Assembly (NCBI GenBank): GCA_015472025.1
Contig: BNHL01000001.1
Span: forward strand, 4,018,001 to 4,082,000
Length of the DNA: 64,000 nt
Direction: 5' to 3'
Source of the DNA: Cytophagales bacterium WSM2-2
Lineage (GTDB): Bacteria; Bacteroidota; Bacteroidia; Cytophagales; Cyclobacteriaceae
Shown one piece after another: positions 36,704-43,860 of this stretch. The translations under genes were made by a program, and so were the position numbers. The notes beneath the pieces were generated by a model, which did not search any database, was not told the origin of the DNA, and saw nothing but the letters and a program-made list of their open reading frames with translations. How positions within the stretch are numbered: position 1 is the stretch's first letter; each line of letters starts with the position of its first letter.

Positions 36704-37261
36704 TTATAGATGCCATTTGCACATTCCATCGCACACGTAACTCCACAGAAAACCACAACCGTATGACTGTACAATGCAATTAGAAGTCTGGCAAGTATAA
36801 GTGTCATCTATAGTGCAACTAAACACTGATTCCTTGTTACATTCACATTTGGCAGGCGCATCAAAAACAATTACTTTATCGGAAATAGAAAAGGCTATTT
36901 TATAAAGAAACGGCTTGCTAAAGGAAGCCGAGGCTCTTTTTAACCAACTATTTTGAAATTTCGTTATCTCATTCCTGTCTTTTTCTAAGATGCCACTATT
37001 GATTTGATCTTTTAATTCTGAGATCAGCGCTTTTTGATTGGAGTTGTAAAAATTGCTCATCAAATGACCTTGCAATTTGTTTGTCCAGATCGTCACCTTT
37101 TCATTTGGGGTTAACATTTGATAGGCTAGCTTTTGAGATGCTCCGGTAAGAGTCATCACATTGTTGACTTTGTTTATGGAAAGGTTGTCGTCTGTGGAAT
37201 TTTGACAACCAGTTGCAACACACAATAGTGCAATCACTATTCCTAATTGATAGTTTTTCAT
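36704..37261 (-). CDS. Fulvocin C-related lipoprotein with eight-cysteine C-terminus
   Basis: 185 residues. Lipoprotein signal (ALLCVATGC, Cys19), a helical middle part (about 40-115), then a compact end with eight Cys (139, 141, 149, 157, 162, 169, 177, 181) and the phrase QSYGCGFLWSYVC. The spacing and the GCG..W...C core match the myxobacterial bacteriocin fulvocin C (CxC, four single Cys, TGCGTGWVYC, known sequence), so it belongs to the fulvocin C-related family. In these longer relatives the toxin-like end may be released or stay attached. It leads the operon with DUF1573 and membrane thioredoxin genes. No self-immunity gene is evident. Confidence 0.75.
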   Translation of the reverse strand: MKNYQLGIVIALLCVATGCQNSTDDNLSINKVNNVMTLTGASQKLAYQMLTPNEKVTIWTNKLQGHLMSNFYNSNQKALISELKDQINSGILEKDRNEITKFQNSWLKRASASFSKPFLYKIAFSISDKVIVFDAPAKCECNKESVFSCTIDDTYTCQTSNCIVQSYGCGFLWSYVCDGMCKWHL

Positions 37262-37327
37262 GAATGAATAGGTTTTAAGGTTAAAGCTTGATTTTGCTTT
37301 TCAAGGTATATCTCTCCGTTAACCTAA

Positions 37328-37414
37328 ACAATGGGAAAAAAACCTATAGCAGCAGGGTTTTTTCCCAGCCAAATCATTTTGTATTTCTAATATTATGAGT
37401 TATAGAATCATAGA
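37328..37414 (+). repeat. Second dispersed repeat, copy 2
   Basis: ATGGGAAAAAAACCTATAGC, then GCAGGGTTTTTTCCCAGCC, CCAAATCATTTTGTATTT and GTTATAGAATCATAGAG: the same blocks as at 34687-34776. The first two blocks form a hairpin. Confidence 0.65.
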
Positions 37415-37435
37415 GCACCCCGAGGTTATTGTTGG

Positions 37436-37576
37436 TTCGTTATTTGAAGACAGTGGCTGATACGGATTATGAGAACAAACTCAAATCGAGATCAAAAGTG
37501 CTAACCGAGACTATTGGCACACCGTGTGATGCTCGTGTTGTTAGTTGTAGAATGATGACTATCAGTACTGGATACC
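37436..37576 (+). pseudogene. 141-bp duplicated fragment of the lipoprotein gene at 38130
   Basis: This stretch matches 38351-38490 with roughly eight differences and one extra base near its start (TATTTGAAG against TATTGAGG), which breaks the frame. It begins at TTCGTTATT, shared with the repeat leader sequence GTTGGTTCGTTATTG, and ends at CTGGATACC just before another leader copy (GTTGTTGGTTCGTTG at 37586). It is a stranded piece of gene between repeat modules. Confidence 0.85.
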
Positions 37577-37610
37577 CTGAGGTGGTTGTTGGTTCGTTGT
37601 TGTTTGGTGT

Positions 37611-37734
37611 GTTGTTGTTGGTCGACCAACAACTTTTATTTTGAAGATTGCCAATTCTACGGCTTCTTATAAAATGGTGAGGATTTGCATATCATTTAGA
37701 GATTAAGAGATTGTTGGTCGACCAACAATAACCT
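37611..37734 (+). repeat. Palindrome-ended repeat, copy C (full)
   Basis: Both ends carry TTGGTCGACCAA-type palindromes. The body is nearly identical to copy B (GAAGATTGCCAATTCTACGG, CATATCATTTAGAGATTAAG). End TAACCTC. Confidence 0.9.
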
Positions 37735-37753
37735 CTTGTTCTTGTTGGTCTTC

Positions 37754-37880
37754 GTTGTTGTTGGTCTCCCGACCAACAACTTTATTTTAAAGATCACCAA
37801 TTCTGCGGCTTCTATAAAAATCTGTAAGGATTTGCCGTATCATTTAGAGATTAAGGGATTGTTGGTCTCCCGACCAACAA
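37754..37880 (+). repeat. Palindrome-ended repeat, copy D (full)
   Basis: Left palindrome GTTGGTCTCCCGACCAAC, body AAAGATCACCAATTCTGCGG and GCCGTATCATTTAGAGATT. Its right palindrome (37861-37878) is at the same time the left palindrome of copy E. Confidence 0.9.
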
Positions 37881-37986
37881 CTTTTATTTTAAAGATTGCC
37901 AATTCTACGGCTTCTTATAAAATGGTAAGGATTTGCGTATCATTTAGAGATTAAGAGATTGTTGGTCAGGAGACCAAAAATAACCC
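37861..37986 (+). repeat. Palindrome-ended repeat, copy E (full)
   Basis: Shares its left palindrome with copy D. The body is as in copies B and C. The right end is altered to TTGGTCAGGAGACCAA, then AAATAACCCC. Confidence 0.9.
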
Positions 37987-38031
37987 CGGTTTTTACTCTT
38001 TCTGAATTAGTTAAAAAATACAAAATGTCAA

Positions 38032-38070
38032 TGGGGAAAATACGGTATTTGATACGGGTTTTTTCCCGTG
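38032..38070. repeat. Hairpin of the GGGAAAA / TTTTTTCCC type
   Basis: TGGGGAAAATACGG and CGGGTTTTTTCCCGTG form an imperfect hairpin, 60 bp before the next gene. It is a relative of the hairpins at 34497 and 37328. Confidence 0.45.
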
Positions 38071-38129
38071 GTTCTAAAAATGAAAAGTATTCATCTTTCT
38101 AGGGACGTTTAAACCTAAACCTAAATCCT

Positions 38130-38588
38130 ATGAAAAGATCATTTTCGTGTACAATTGTATTGTTTACAATTGCTCTGCTTGCAAGCAACTGTAAACAAGA
38201 TGCAGCAGCTACCAGTCCTACGGATCGAGCTATTGCAGAGATTAAAAAAATGCTACAAAATCCAGTAGCTCAGAAATCATCATCATTGAAAGAGCAAGCA
38301 GCAACAATCGTTTTGAAATGTGGAGTTAAGGAGATTACCCCCGAATTGAATTCGTTATTGAGGACAGTGGCTGATACGGATTATGAGAACAAACTCAAAT
38401 CGAGATCAAAAGTGCGAACCGAAACCATTGACACACCGTGTGATGCTCGTGTTGTTAGTTGTAGAATAATGACTATCAGTACTGGATACCTTTTCATTTA
38501 TGATCTTGAAAATGGAGCTTCTGAAGTTCATGAATATGACAATGATCTTAATTTTGTCAGGAAATATTGCGATTCAGGTTTTGAATGA
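38130..38588 (+). CDS. Small lipoprotein of unknown function
   Basis: 152 residues. Lipoprotein-type signal MKRSFSCTIVLFTIALLASN with Cys21. The mature part starts with a helical stretch (DRAIAEIKKMLQNPVAQKSS) and ends in a small beta part containing TPCDARVVSCRIMTISTGYL and YDLENGASEVHEYDND. Cysteines in the mature part (CDARVVSC) could form a disulfide. A fragment of this gene is duplicated 900 bp upstream. A good rho-independent terminator follows. No known family. Confidence 0.7.
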   Translation: MKRSFSCTIVLFTIALLASNCKQDAAATSPTDRAIAEIKKMLQNPVAQKSSSLKEQAATIVLKCGVKEITPELNSLLRTVADTDYENKLKSRSKVRTETIDTPCDARVVSCRIMTISTGYLFIYDLENGASEVHEYDNDLNFVRKYCDSGFE

Positions 38589-38605
38589 TAATTAAAGAAA
38601 ATGTT

Positions 38606-38633
38606 AAAAAGGGACTACACAGTCCCTTTTTTT
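38606..38633 (+). terminator. Rho-independent terminator
   Basis: AAAAAGGGACT, loop ACAC, AGTCCCTTTTTTT: perfect stem plus T run, 18 bp after the lipoprotein stop. Confidence 0.9.
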
Positions 38634-38673
38634 ATAAATAATATTATCTTTATTTATTCAACTATAAACGATT

Positions 38674-38895
38674 ATGAACTCACTTATAATTGCGTCTATT
38701 TTATCATTAGCCTCCAATAACAAGATAGTTTATCAAGACACAACAACTGTTGATTATTGGAAACAACGAGCAAAATTTGCTATGAAAGAAGCAATCATCC
38801 AAAAGAGAATAGGGGATAGAAATGCGGTTTTGTTGGAAGAAGTGAAACGCAAATTGGAAAATTGTGAAAAGGCAAAGAAGGGCGGAGATGAGTAA
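38674..38895 (+). CDS. Small coiled-coil protein, paralogue of the one at 49584
   Basis: 73 residues. A short hydrophobic start (MNSLIIASILSLAS) is followed by TTTVDYWKQRAKFAMKEAII and a helix ending LEEVKRKLENCEKAKK. The pattern MNSL, then DTTT..YWK..A..A.K.AI.QK.I, then K.KLE.C.K.K is shared with the 77-residue protein encoded at 49584-49817 on the other strand, so this is a real family. The start is probably an export or membrane-tethering segment and the rest an amphipathic helix with one Cys. Function unknown. Confidence 0.65.
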   Translation: MNSLIIASILSLASNNKIVYQDTTTVDYWKQRAKFAMKEAIIQKRIGDRNAVLLEEVKRKLENCEKAKKGGDE

Positions 38896-38974
38896 TCATT
38901 TATGTAACTCAGAATTGCACTTATACTAAATGATAGTTTCTTGAAATCAATTCAGGCATTGATTCAACCCTGAG

Positions 38975-39003
38975 GTTGTTGTTAGTCGACCAACAATAAC
39001 CCC
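38975..39003 (+). repeat. Palindrome-ended repeat, copy F (right end only)
   Basis: GTTGTTGTTAGTCGACCAAC followed by AATAACCCC, the right end of the repeat without the body. Confidence 0.75.
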
Positions 39004-39063
39004 GGGGTCTCCCAGGGTCTTCAACGCATCGTATTTTGAAAGTGTAAAATAGCGTTTAGCCTC

Positions 39064-39483
39064 TTACGCTTTTTTTCCTGCCCCCATCACCAGCGCCATG
39101 ATACCCCCGGTAACTCCGCCAAAAATTGCCTGAACAAAAATGTCGGTAAAGACGAGCGTCAGGTTCATCAGGTTATAAAATGCATATACACTAAAATTCA
39201 CCCACGCGGCCATACAGAGATATACCACCAACCCGAATTTGAACCCAGTTGCAAAACTAAATCCCTGTCCCGCCTTACGTATCACAAAATTGGCCAGGTA
39301 AGCGTTGAAGATACCGCTGAGGAAAATGAACGGAAGGTCGGGCATCTCCGCTTTGGAAAGACCTTCGTACGTCTTCGTATTGGCCAGGTAAAAATTGGAT
39401 AATAGAATGCCGAAGACGAACCAGCCCCCCAGAAAATTAAACACGGCTCCGGCAGCGGTAGATAAGATGATTTTGGTATTCAT
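39064..39483 (-). CDS. Four-helix membrane protein of unknown function
   Basis: 139 residues with hydrophobic segments at about 5-30, 48-68, 80-105 and 112-135, leaving only short loops. The ends are a Lys near the start (MNTKIILS) and a basic tail (GAGKKA). The phrase GWFVFGILLSNFYLANTKTY after the first helix is reminiscent of DUF1761-like small membrane proteins, but the match is weak. It is followed on the same strand by no close neighbour; the DUF3667 gene starts 67 bp further right. Confidence 0.65.
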   Translation of the reverse strand: MNTKIILSTAAGAVFNFLGGWFVFGILLSNFYLANTKTYEGLSKAEMPDLPFIFLSGIFNAYLANFVIRKAGQGFSFATGFKFGLVVYLCMAAWVNFSVYAFYNLMNLTLVFTDIFVQAIFGGVTGGIMALVMGAGKKA

Positions 39484-39549
39484 AGTGGGTTTTGCTTTAG
39501 ACGAATATAATCATCTTTTACTTAAGAGTTTAGCAACTAAAAGCACCCG

Positions 39550-40314
39550 TTAGCTTGCCTTAAGACTGCTGAGCACATTCAGCATAAGGATAATGCCAAC
39601 CATTATATAGATCACAGCGGATATTAAAAAACTCATTACTGTACGCCATATGATTGTCCACTTCTTCAAATGATCAAAAAACTGAAGCAGCGTCCATAAG
39701 GTCACAATAACAATGATGGTGTTGAGAAAAACGTTGAACGATTCCTGCCACGAGGTGGCATTCAAAAGGTAAATAACCGGGAAGAATAAAATATGAATCA
39801 ACAGATGCTGCCCGGTAAGATAGGCATTGAGCACAAAGTACTCCGCCAGGTTGTATCCTTTCTTCCAAAAGCCGATAAAAATACCGAGTGTGAAAACGGG
39901 AAGAGACAGCAACGATACCAAAGCATAATGGCTCGCCACCCAATCACTTAGTTCAGACACCCTTTGTTTAATTTCTTCTTCTTCTTCTTTTGAGCCGCTT
40001 ACATGAAAAGTACCATTAAGGATGTCGATATGAAAGAAATGAGATAATAATCCGTAGGCGCCCGCCAGTATAAGGATCAGTGATACCGGTTTAAAATGAC
40101 TGACCCGTTTTCCCCGGAGATATTCACGTATCATGTGGCCCGGCCGCGTAAATAACTCTTTTATTGTGAATAAGAATCCTTTGTCGAGGTGGAACAAGCC
40201 GTGCTGAATATCATGGACCAGGAAATGGAAATTGAGGTCATGGGTAGATGCCGGCTGTCCGCATTCATTACAGAATTTGCCTTCAAAGTTGTTGCTACAG
40301 TTCTTGCAGGTCAT
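39550..40314 (-). CDS. DUF3667 zinc-ribbon membrane protein
   Basis: 254 residues. It begins with a zinc ribbon (MTCKNCSNNFEGKFCNECGQ; Cys3, 6, 15, 18), then FHFLVHDIQHGLFHLDKGF and LFTRPGHMIREYLRGKRVSH, the signature of DUF3667. Four to five membrane helices follow (from about residue 76). The family is frequent in Bacteroidota; its role is unknown. A Glu-rich run (SKEEEEEIKQR, about 105-115) lies between the helices. Confidence 0.88.
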   Translation of the reverse strand: MTCKNCSNNFEGKFCNECGQPASTHDLNFHFLVHDIQHGLFHLDKGFLFTIKELFTRPGHMIREYLRGKRVSHFKPVSLILILAGAYGLLSHFFHIDILNGTFHVSGSKEEEEEIKQRVSELSDWVASHYALVSLLSLPVFTLGIFIGFWKKGYNLAEYFVLNAYLTGQHLLIHILFFPVIYLLNATSWQESFNVFLNTIIVIVTLWTLLQFFDHLKKWTIIWRTVMSFLISAVIYIMVGIILMLNVLSSLKAS

Positions 40315-40399
40315 GATTTATAAATCTGAAATTTTAAAGATAAAATAAAAAAAGTATATGCTGACGGAGGTAAATTAATTGCAGGGTATGCAGCCCTCT

Positions 40400-40485
40400 G
40401 TTGTTGTTGGTCGACCAACAACTTTTATTTTGAAGATTGCCAATTCTACGGCTTCTTATAAAATGGTAAGGATTTGCGGTATCAT
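40400..40485 (+). repeat. Palindrome-ended repeat, copy G (right end missing)
   Basis: GTTGTTGTTGGTCGACCAAC, body with TTCTACGGCTTCTTATAAAA, then broken at GCGGTATCAT where a gene remnant takes over. Confidence 0.85.
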
Positions 40486-40493
40486 CACCTTTG

Positions 40494-40583
40494 GAAAACG
40501 GCCCACTTGTTTCGAAAGTCACAGCATTTACAACACCAGTGCCAGTAGAGGAGAGCCTGCCAGTATTAGTTTTGAAATATTAA
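40494..40583 (+). pseudogene. C-terminal remnant of an unknown gene, abutting repeat copy G
   Basis: In the frame beginning GAA at 40494 the sequence reads ENGPLVSKVTAFTTPVPVEE and on to SLPVLVLKY and TAA, with normal coding character and no start codon. It begins within 10 bp of the broken end of copy G. It is the mirror case of the beheaded gene at 34557. The remaining region to 41295 holds a small hairpin (TTGCAGGTG/CACCTGCAA, 40610-40632), degenerate short repeats, and no gene that I can support. Confidence 0.4.
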
Positions 40584-40939
40584 CCTTAAAACCTAACCCC
40601 TCCCGCCTTTTGCAGGTGTTCTTCACCTGCAATTTTGAAAACTCAGTTACAAAATAAAATCTGAGCAGTGATGAAATAGTTTCCTTTGCATTGGTCAGAG
40701 TCCTCTTATGTTAATGACTATGGTCAACAAGACCATTGAGGCGGTGTTTCAAATTCAGAAATAGTAAAATCATTCCGTTATCCTGCCACTTCAAACTCTA
40801 GTTGCTCTTTTTCAAATCTGTATTGCCCCGGTTAGGATTGTAATCCGTCCTTTTCAAGGATGAATTGACGTAACACGAATTGAATTTGTCCGGATTCAAG
40901 GAAGTGTTCCGGGTTTCTGAGCAATAGATAGTCTATTAC

Positions 40940-41020
40940 GAATCTGAATTATATCAAAGCAAACCTGAATTACCTCGAAACAAGTCTGAGTTTTCTCAAA
41001 ACACATTTGAATTCCGGAAA
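40940..41020 (+). repeat. Four degenerate 21-23 bp tandem repeats
   Basis: AATCTGAATTATATCAAAGC, AACCTGAATTACCTCGAAAC, AGTCTGAGTTTTCTCAAAAC and ACATTTGAATTCCGGAAAT follow one another. The consensus is NNCTGAATTNNNTCAAAACA. Confidence 0.5.
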
Positions 41021-41294
41021 TACTGGTTGTAACCCGGGCTTATCAGGATTGAATCGGACGGCAATTGATTTGAAATGGAGTAATTCAAATAGAAACCCCG
41101 TGAAATTTAGTAGTAAGATTGCCTGCTCATTTTTTGTCGTGCTCTTCACCAGTAATCAAAACTTGCCTCGATTTTTTATTATGAGCTAACGATTTTCGAC
41201 CTCTCAATAAATTTATTGGCGATTAAGTAAGTCATCAAAATAAATTGGATGAGAGCCTTTATACTTGAGTCATAATTTAAAAAAAGCACAAGCC

Positions 41295-41915
41295 ATGAAT
41301 GTACGAATAGTTTTAGGCCTCAGATCAAAAACAAATGCAGAGATACTTGTTTTGTCTAAACACTTTACCACGAGCATGACAGGCAACCCGCTGTTTGCAG
41401 CGGCCGATATTGTGACACAGATAGGTAATACCGTTACTGCCACTACTAACCTGGCCAACGCTATCAATGCGCCAACCAGTGATACCCGGACAGACAACAT
41501 CAGATCATGTCGCGATGCGGTGGACCGCAACCTAAACATGCTGGCGGGTAAAGTTGAAGCGGTGGCAAACAATCCCGCCTTGTTAGACGATCAACGTCTA
41601 ACTATTGTACACAGTGCCGGTATGGAAGTGCGCGCACAGGCAACGCGTAACAAGCTGGTCTTTGCTGTAGTGAATGGAGATAAGCCGGGTACCTTATATG
41701 CCACTGCACCAGCCGGACCGGCAGCGCACAAGTGGGCCATCACTGAAGATACCGTTAATTTTACTAATCGCATAGAGTTGCGCACCACAGTATCAGCGAG
41801 CACGATCATCGAAGGCTTGAAACGATTCACACAGGTTGCTGTTTTTCACAAAGCCGTTGTACCAGACGATGAAGAACCGGATTGGGAAGGACCGTTGTTG
41901 ATTACGGTACTTTAA
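41295..41915 (+). CDS. Protein of unknown function (NLNMLAGKVEAVAN type)
   Basis: 206 residues from the ATG at 41295; the frame is open to 41265 but the first ten codons look like leader. The N-terminal half is helical and Ala/Thr-rich (FAAADIVTQIGNTVTATTNL, VDRNLNMLAGKVEAVANNPA). The C-terminal half is beta-rich (KWAITEDTVNFTNRIELRTT) and resembles a fibronectin-type end as found in a group of about 200-residue Bacteroidota proteins of unknown role. No signal peptide. It stands alone between repeat copies G and H. Confidence 0.65.
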   Translation: MNVRIVLGLRSKTNAEILVLSKHFTTSMTGNPLFAAADIVTQIGNTVTATTNLANAINAPTSDTRTDNIRSCRDAVDRNLNMLAGKVEAVANNPALLDDQRLTIVHSAGMEVRAQATRNKLVFAVVNGDKPGTLYATAPAGPAAHKWAITEDTVNFTNRIELRTTVSASTIIEGLKRFTQVAVFHKAVVPDDEEPDWEGPLLITVL

Positions 41916-41946
41916 ACATACGATCCCGGATCGAACAAATCCGGCT

Positions 41947-42067
41947 GTTGTTGGTCACCCAACAACTTTATTTTGAAGATTGCCAATTCTACGGCTTCTA
42001 TAAAATTTGTAATTGTCTGTCGTATCATTTAGAGATTAAGGGATTGTTGGTCGACCAACAATAACCC
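41947..42067 (+). repeat. Palindrome-ended repeat, copy H (full)
   Basis: Left palindrome reduced to GTTGGTCACCCAAC, body TTGCCAATTCTACGGCTTCT and GTCGTATCATTTAGAGATTA, right palindrome TTGTTGGTCGACCAACAA, end TAACCC. Confidence 0.9.
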
Positions 42068-42086
42068 AATACCAACAATAACGCAG

Positions 42087-42115
42087 GTTGTCGTTGGTCG
42101 ACCAATAATAACCCC
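42087..42115 (+). repeat. Right-end fragment of the palindrome-ended repeat
   Basis: GTTGTCGTTGGTCGACCAAT then AATAACCCC. A further bare AACAATAACGC at 42075 precedes it, so two end fragments follow copy H. Confidence 0.65.
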
Positions 42116-42133
42116 TGCGCCATCTCGTCCGAA

Positions 42134-42301
42134 AACATGCGACCCCTCCGGGGTCGGGAATCCCATGATCCTTTAGCTATAAACATGTGACCCAGGGTCA
42201 TGGAAAAAGATTGAAATGGAGCAAGACGATCCCAGAGGGATCGAATATTTATAGGTAATAAAAATTCAGAGACGATTTCGACCCCGGAGGGGTCGTATGT
42301 T
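42134..42301. repeat. Bacteroidota-type element with CGACCCC/GGGGTCG inverted ends
   Basis: It starts AACATGCGACCCCTCCGGGG and ends with the inverted form CGACCCCGGAGGGGTCG then TATGTT. Inside are GATCCCAGAGGGATCGAATA and TATTTATAGG, blocks I recall from dispersed intergenic elements of many Bacteroidota. No ORF. Confidence 0.7.
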
Positions 42302-42334
42302 GAGCAAGCAAACATTCAAACCCAAACTAGCTCC

Positions 42335-42375
42335 AAAGTCTTGTGCGCCCGCATTTGTGTAAAGGCTGACTTGTA
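42335..42375 (+). repeat. 39-bp dispersed repeat, copy 1
   Basis: AAGTCTTGTGCGCCCGCATT then TGTGTAAAGGCTGACTTGT. The same sequence with one change stands at 44998-45036. The ends AAGTC/GACTT are inverted. Confidence 0.75.
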
Positions 42376-42491
42376 CAGTTTAATTTAACTCAATCAAGTT
42401 GCCATGTACTTACATCGAACTGGCGAGCCACAAGTCTTGCACGATTTTTAAAACATGCGAAGAGTTGGGGGTGGGCGGTAAGAACCAAAAT

Positions 42492-42944
42492 TTATTTAAT
42501 CCCGCAGACTTTCTGATTATAAATAATCATACTGTTCTCAATATGCTTCATACCCGGGGACAGCAAGCCCCGAAAAGCGTAGCTGGTGACTATGTCTCCT
42601 CCGATGATAGTTAGGGTTGGCACTTGTTTTTGGCGTGCGTAAAAGCTACCGCCAACCAGAACTGGAAAAAAGACAATTGTGCCTATCATGGCTAATTTCT
42701 GCGATTTCTTTGCTTTTCTTAATTCAAAGGCAGATTCAGGAAATGTGTTTAGATGTTCCATGAATTCTCCACCCGTTATGGGTTTGCCTCCCATTTCAAA
42801 AAGTACAGTTCGGTGCCGGTTGTTTTTTAGTGAAATCCGATAGTTCAACCGGGACTTCATACAATCATTATCATTTTGGAGAGTGTCCTGGCCGAAAAGC
42901 TCCCCTGATGACAGAAGGATTAAGACCACAAGATATTTATTCAT
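42492..42944 (-). CDS. Exported small membrane protein of unknown function
   Basis: 150 residues with a signal peptide (MNKYLVVLILLSSGELFGQ). A polar part with KNNRHRTVLFEMGGKPITGG is followed by LRKAKKSQKLA, a membrane helix (about 85-103, MIGTIVFFPVLVGGSFYA) and a weaker hydrophobic segment (about 112-128). The FELRKAKK..K..A...G pattern before the helix is seen in small Bacteroidota envelope proteins, but no named family comes to mind. It is a single-gene unit between two repeat zones. Confidence 0.65.
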   Translation of the reverse strand: MNKYLVVLILLSSGELFGQDTLQNDNDCMKSRLNYRISLKNNRHRTVLFEMGGKPITGGEFMEHLNTFPESAFELRKAKKSQKLAMIGTIVFFPVLVGGSFYARQKQVPTLTIIGGDIVTSYAFRGLLSPGMKHIENSMIIYNQKVCGIK

Positions 42945-43076
42945 ATTATCCTATCAGTTAGTCACCTTAGCTATAAGTAAGATACGAATTGGTTCTCACA
43001 ATCTCAAGGAGTTCATTTCGTTGTTGCGAAGTCGCTTCGGTCCGCGCTTACTCAACCTGTGTTGTTGTTGGTCTCT

Positions 43077-43177
43077 GTTGTTGTTGGTCTCCCGACCAAC
43101 AACTTTTATTTTAAAGATTACCAATTCAGCGACTTCTATAAATTTGTAGTGGTCTGTCGTATCATTTAGTGATTAAG
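43077..43177 (+). repeat. Palindrome-ended repeat, copy I (right palindrome missing)
   Basis: GTTGTTGTTGGTCTCCCGAC, body ATTACCAATTCAGCGACTTC and CGTATCATTTAGTGATTAAG, then unrelated sequence. An extra GTTGTTGTTGGTCTC stands just before it (43061). Confidence 0.85.
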
Positions 43178-43235
43178 CGTTTTAAAATATCATTATGAGT
43201 AACAGATAAAACGCTGTTATCTTTCAACACAAGTC

Positions 43236-43254
43236 GTTGGTCAAGAAGACCAAC
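43236..43254. repeat. Solo palindrome GTTGGTC-AAGAA-GACCAAC
   Basis: GTTGGTCAAGAAGACCAAC is exactly the reverse complement of the solo module at 45048-45066. No repeat body is attached. Confidence 0.7.
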
Positions 43255-43336
43255 GAGGGCGGAGTGAAAATAGCCGCTTAAAATTTATTCAAAAATGAGT
43301 TGCTTCGAACATAGAAATCAAGGGCGAGAAACCTTG

Positions 43337-43618
43337 TCACTTGGCTGCAAATTCCGGGTGAGCATACGATTCCAGGAAGCCACACACCGAACACCGGAAG
43401 GTACCCACTGGAACACACTTTTCCTCAGGCACTTTCGTAACAGTCCAAATATCAGATTTTTCCGGTGCTCCCTCAACCCAGTTAATGACTCGACGGTTGC
43501 CTCCGTCCGCCCGGTCGAAGATGAACCCCTGCACCATCTGGCCGTTGCACTTGGGGCACTGAATGGCTTTCGTACTCGTGCTCAAACTTCCTGAAAAGGA
43601 ATTGGAAGAAGTTGTCAT
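43337..43618 (-). CDS. Small zinc-ribbon protein
   Basis: 93 residues, soluble. Two Cys pairs frame the protein: CPKCNGQMVQGFIFDR (Cys21, Cys24) and FRCSVCGFLESYA (Cys76, Cys79), a four-cysteine zinc ribbon with a WVEGAPE segment between them. The layout matches small 'PF20097-like' zinc-binding proteins, a guess from pattern. The first 18 residues are Ser/Thr-rich and probably disordered. Role unknown. Confidence 0.75.
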   Translation of the reverse strand: MTTSSNSFSGSLSTSTKAIQCPKCNGQMVQGFIFDRADGGNRRVINWVEGAPEKSDIWTVTKVPEEKCVPVGTFRCSVCGFLESYAHPEFAAK

Positions 43619-43764
43619 ATATTAAATATATTATTCTACTGCCAAAATCTGCATTAAGGTAAATTTACAATAATCATATCAATTGCTTAGTGAGTAAAGA
43701 ATGATACTGTTGACCGAAAAATTTGCAGTTAACGCCCCTCGCCCTCGTTGGTCTCAAGCCATGT

Positions 43765-43786
43765 GTTGTTGTTGGTCGACAATAAC
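43765..43786 (+). repeat. Palindrome-ended repeat, copy J (collapsed end)
   Basis: GTTGTTGTTGGTCGACAATA: the left start joined directly to the right end, with half of the palindrome lost. Confidence 0.65.
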
Positions 43787-43860
43787 ACAGGGAGCAAGTC
43801 ACTAATCCCTTGTTTGTATATATTTATAGTATGTATAACCCGGATACCAAAAGCAAAACA

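Noticed and set aside
37736..37954. Small proteins with the recurring peptide FILKIANSTASYKMVRI
   Set aside because: These reading frames (also near 34557, 40379, 43060) are just the 125-bp repeat translated; they start and end in different places and lack leaders.
37611..37986. CRISPR array
   Set aside because: The palindromes recur, but the sequence between them is itself the conserved repeat body rather than unique spacers, distances vary, and no cas gene is near.
40379..40657. 92-residue ORF
   Set aside because: Its first half is repeat copy G and its second half is out of frame with the more convincing gene remnant at 40494.
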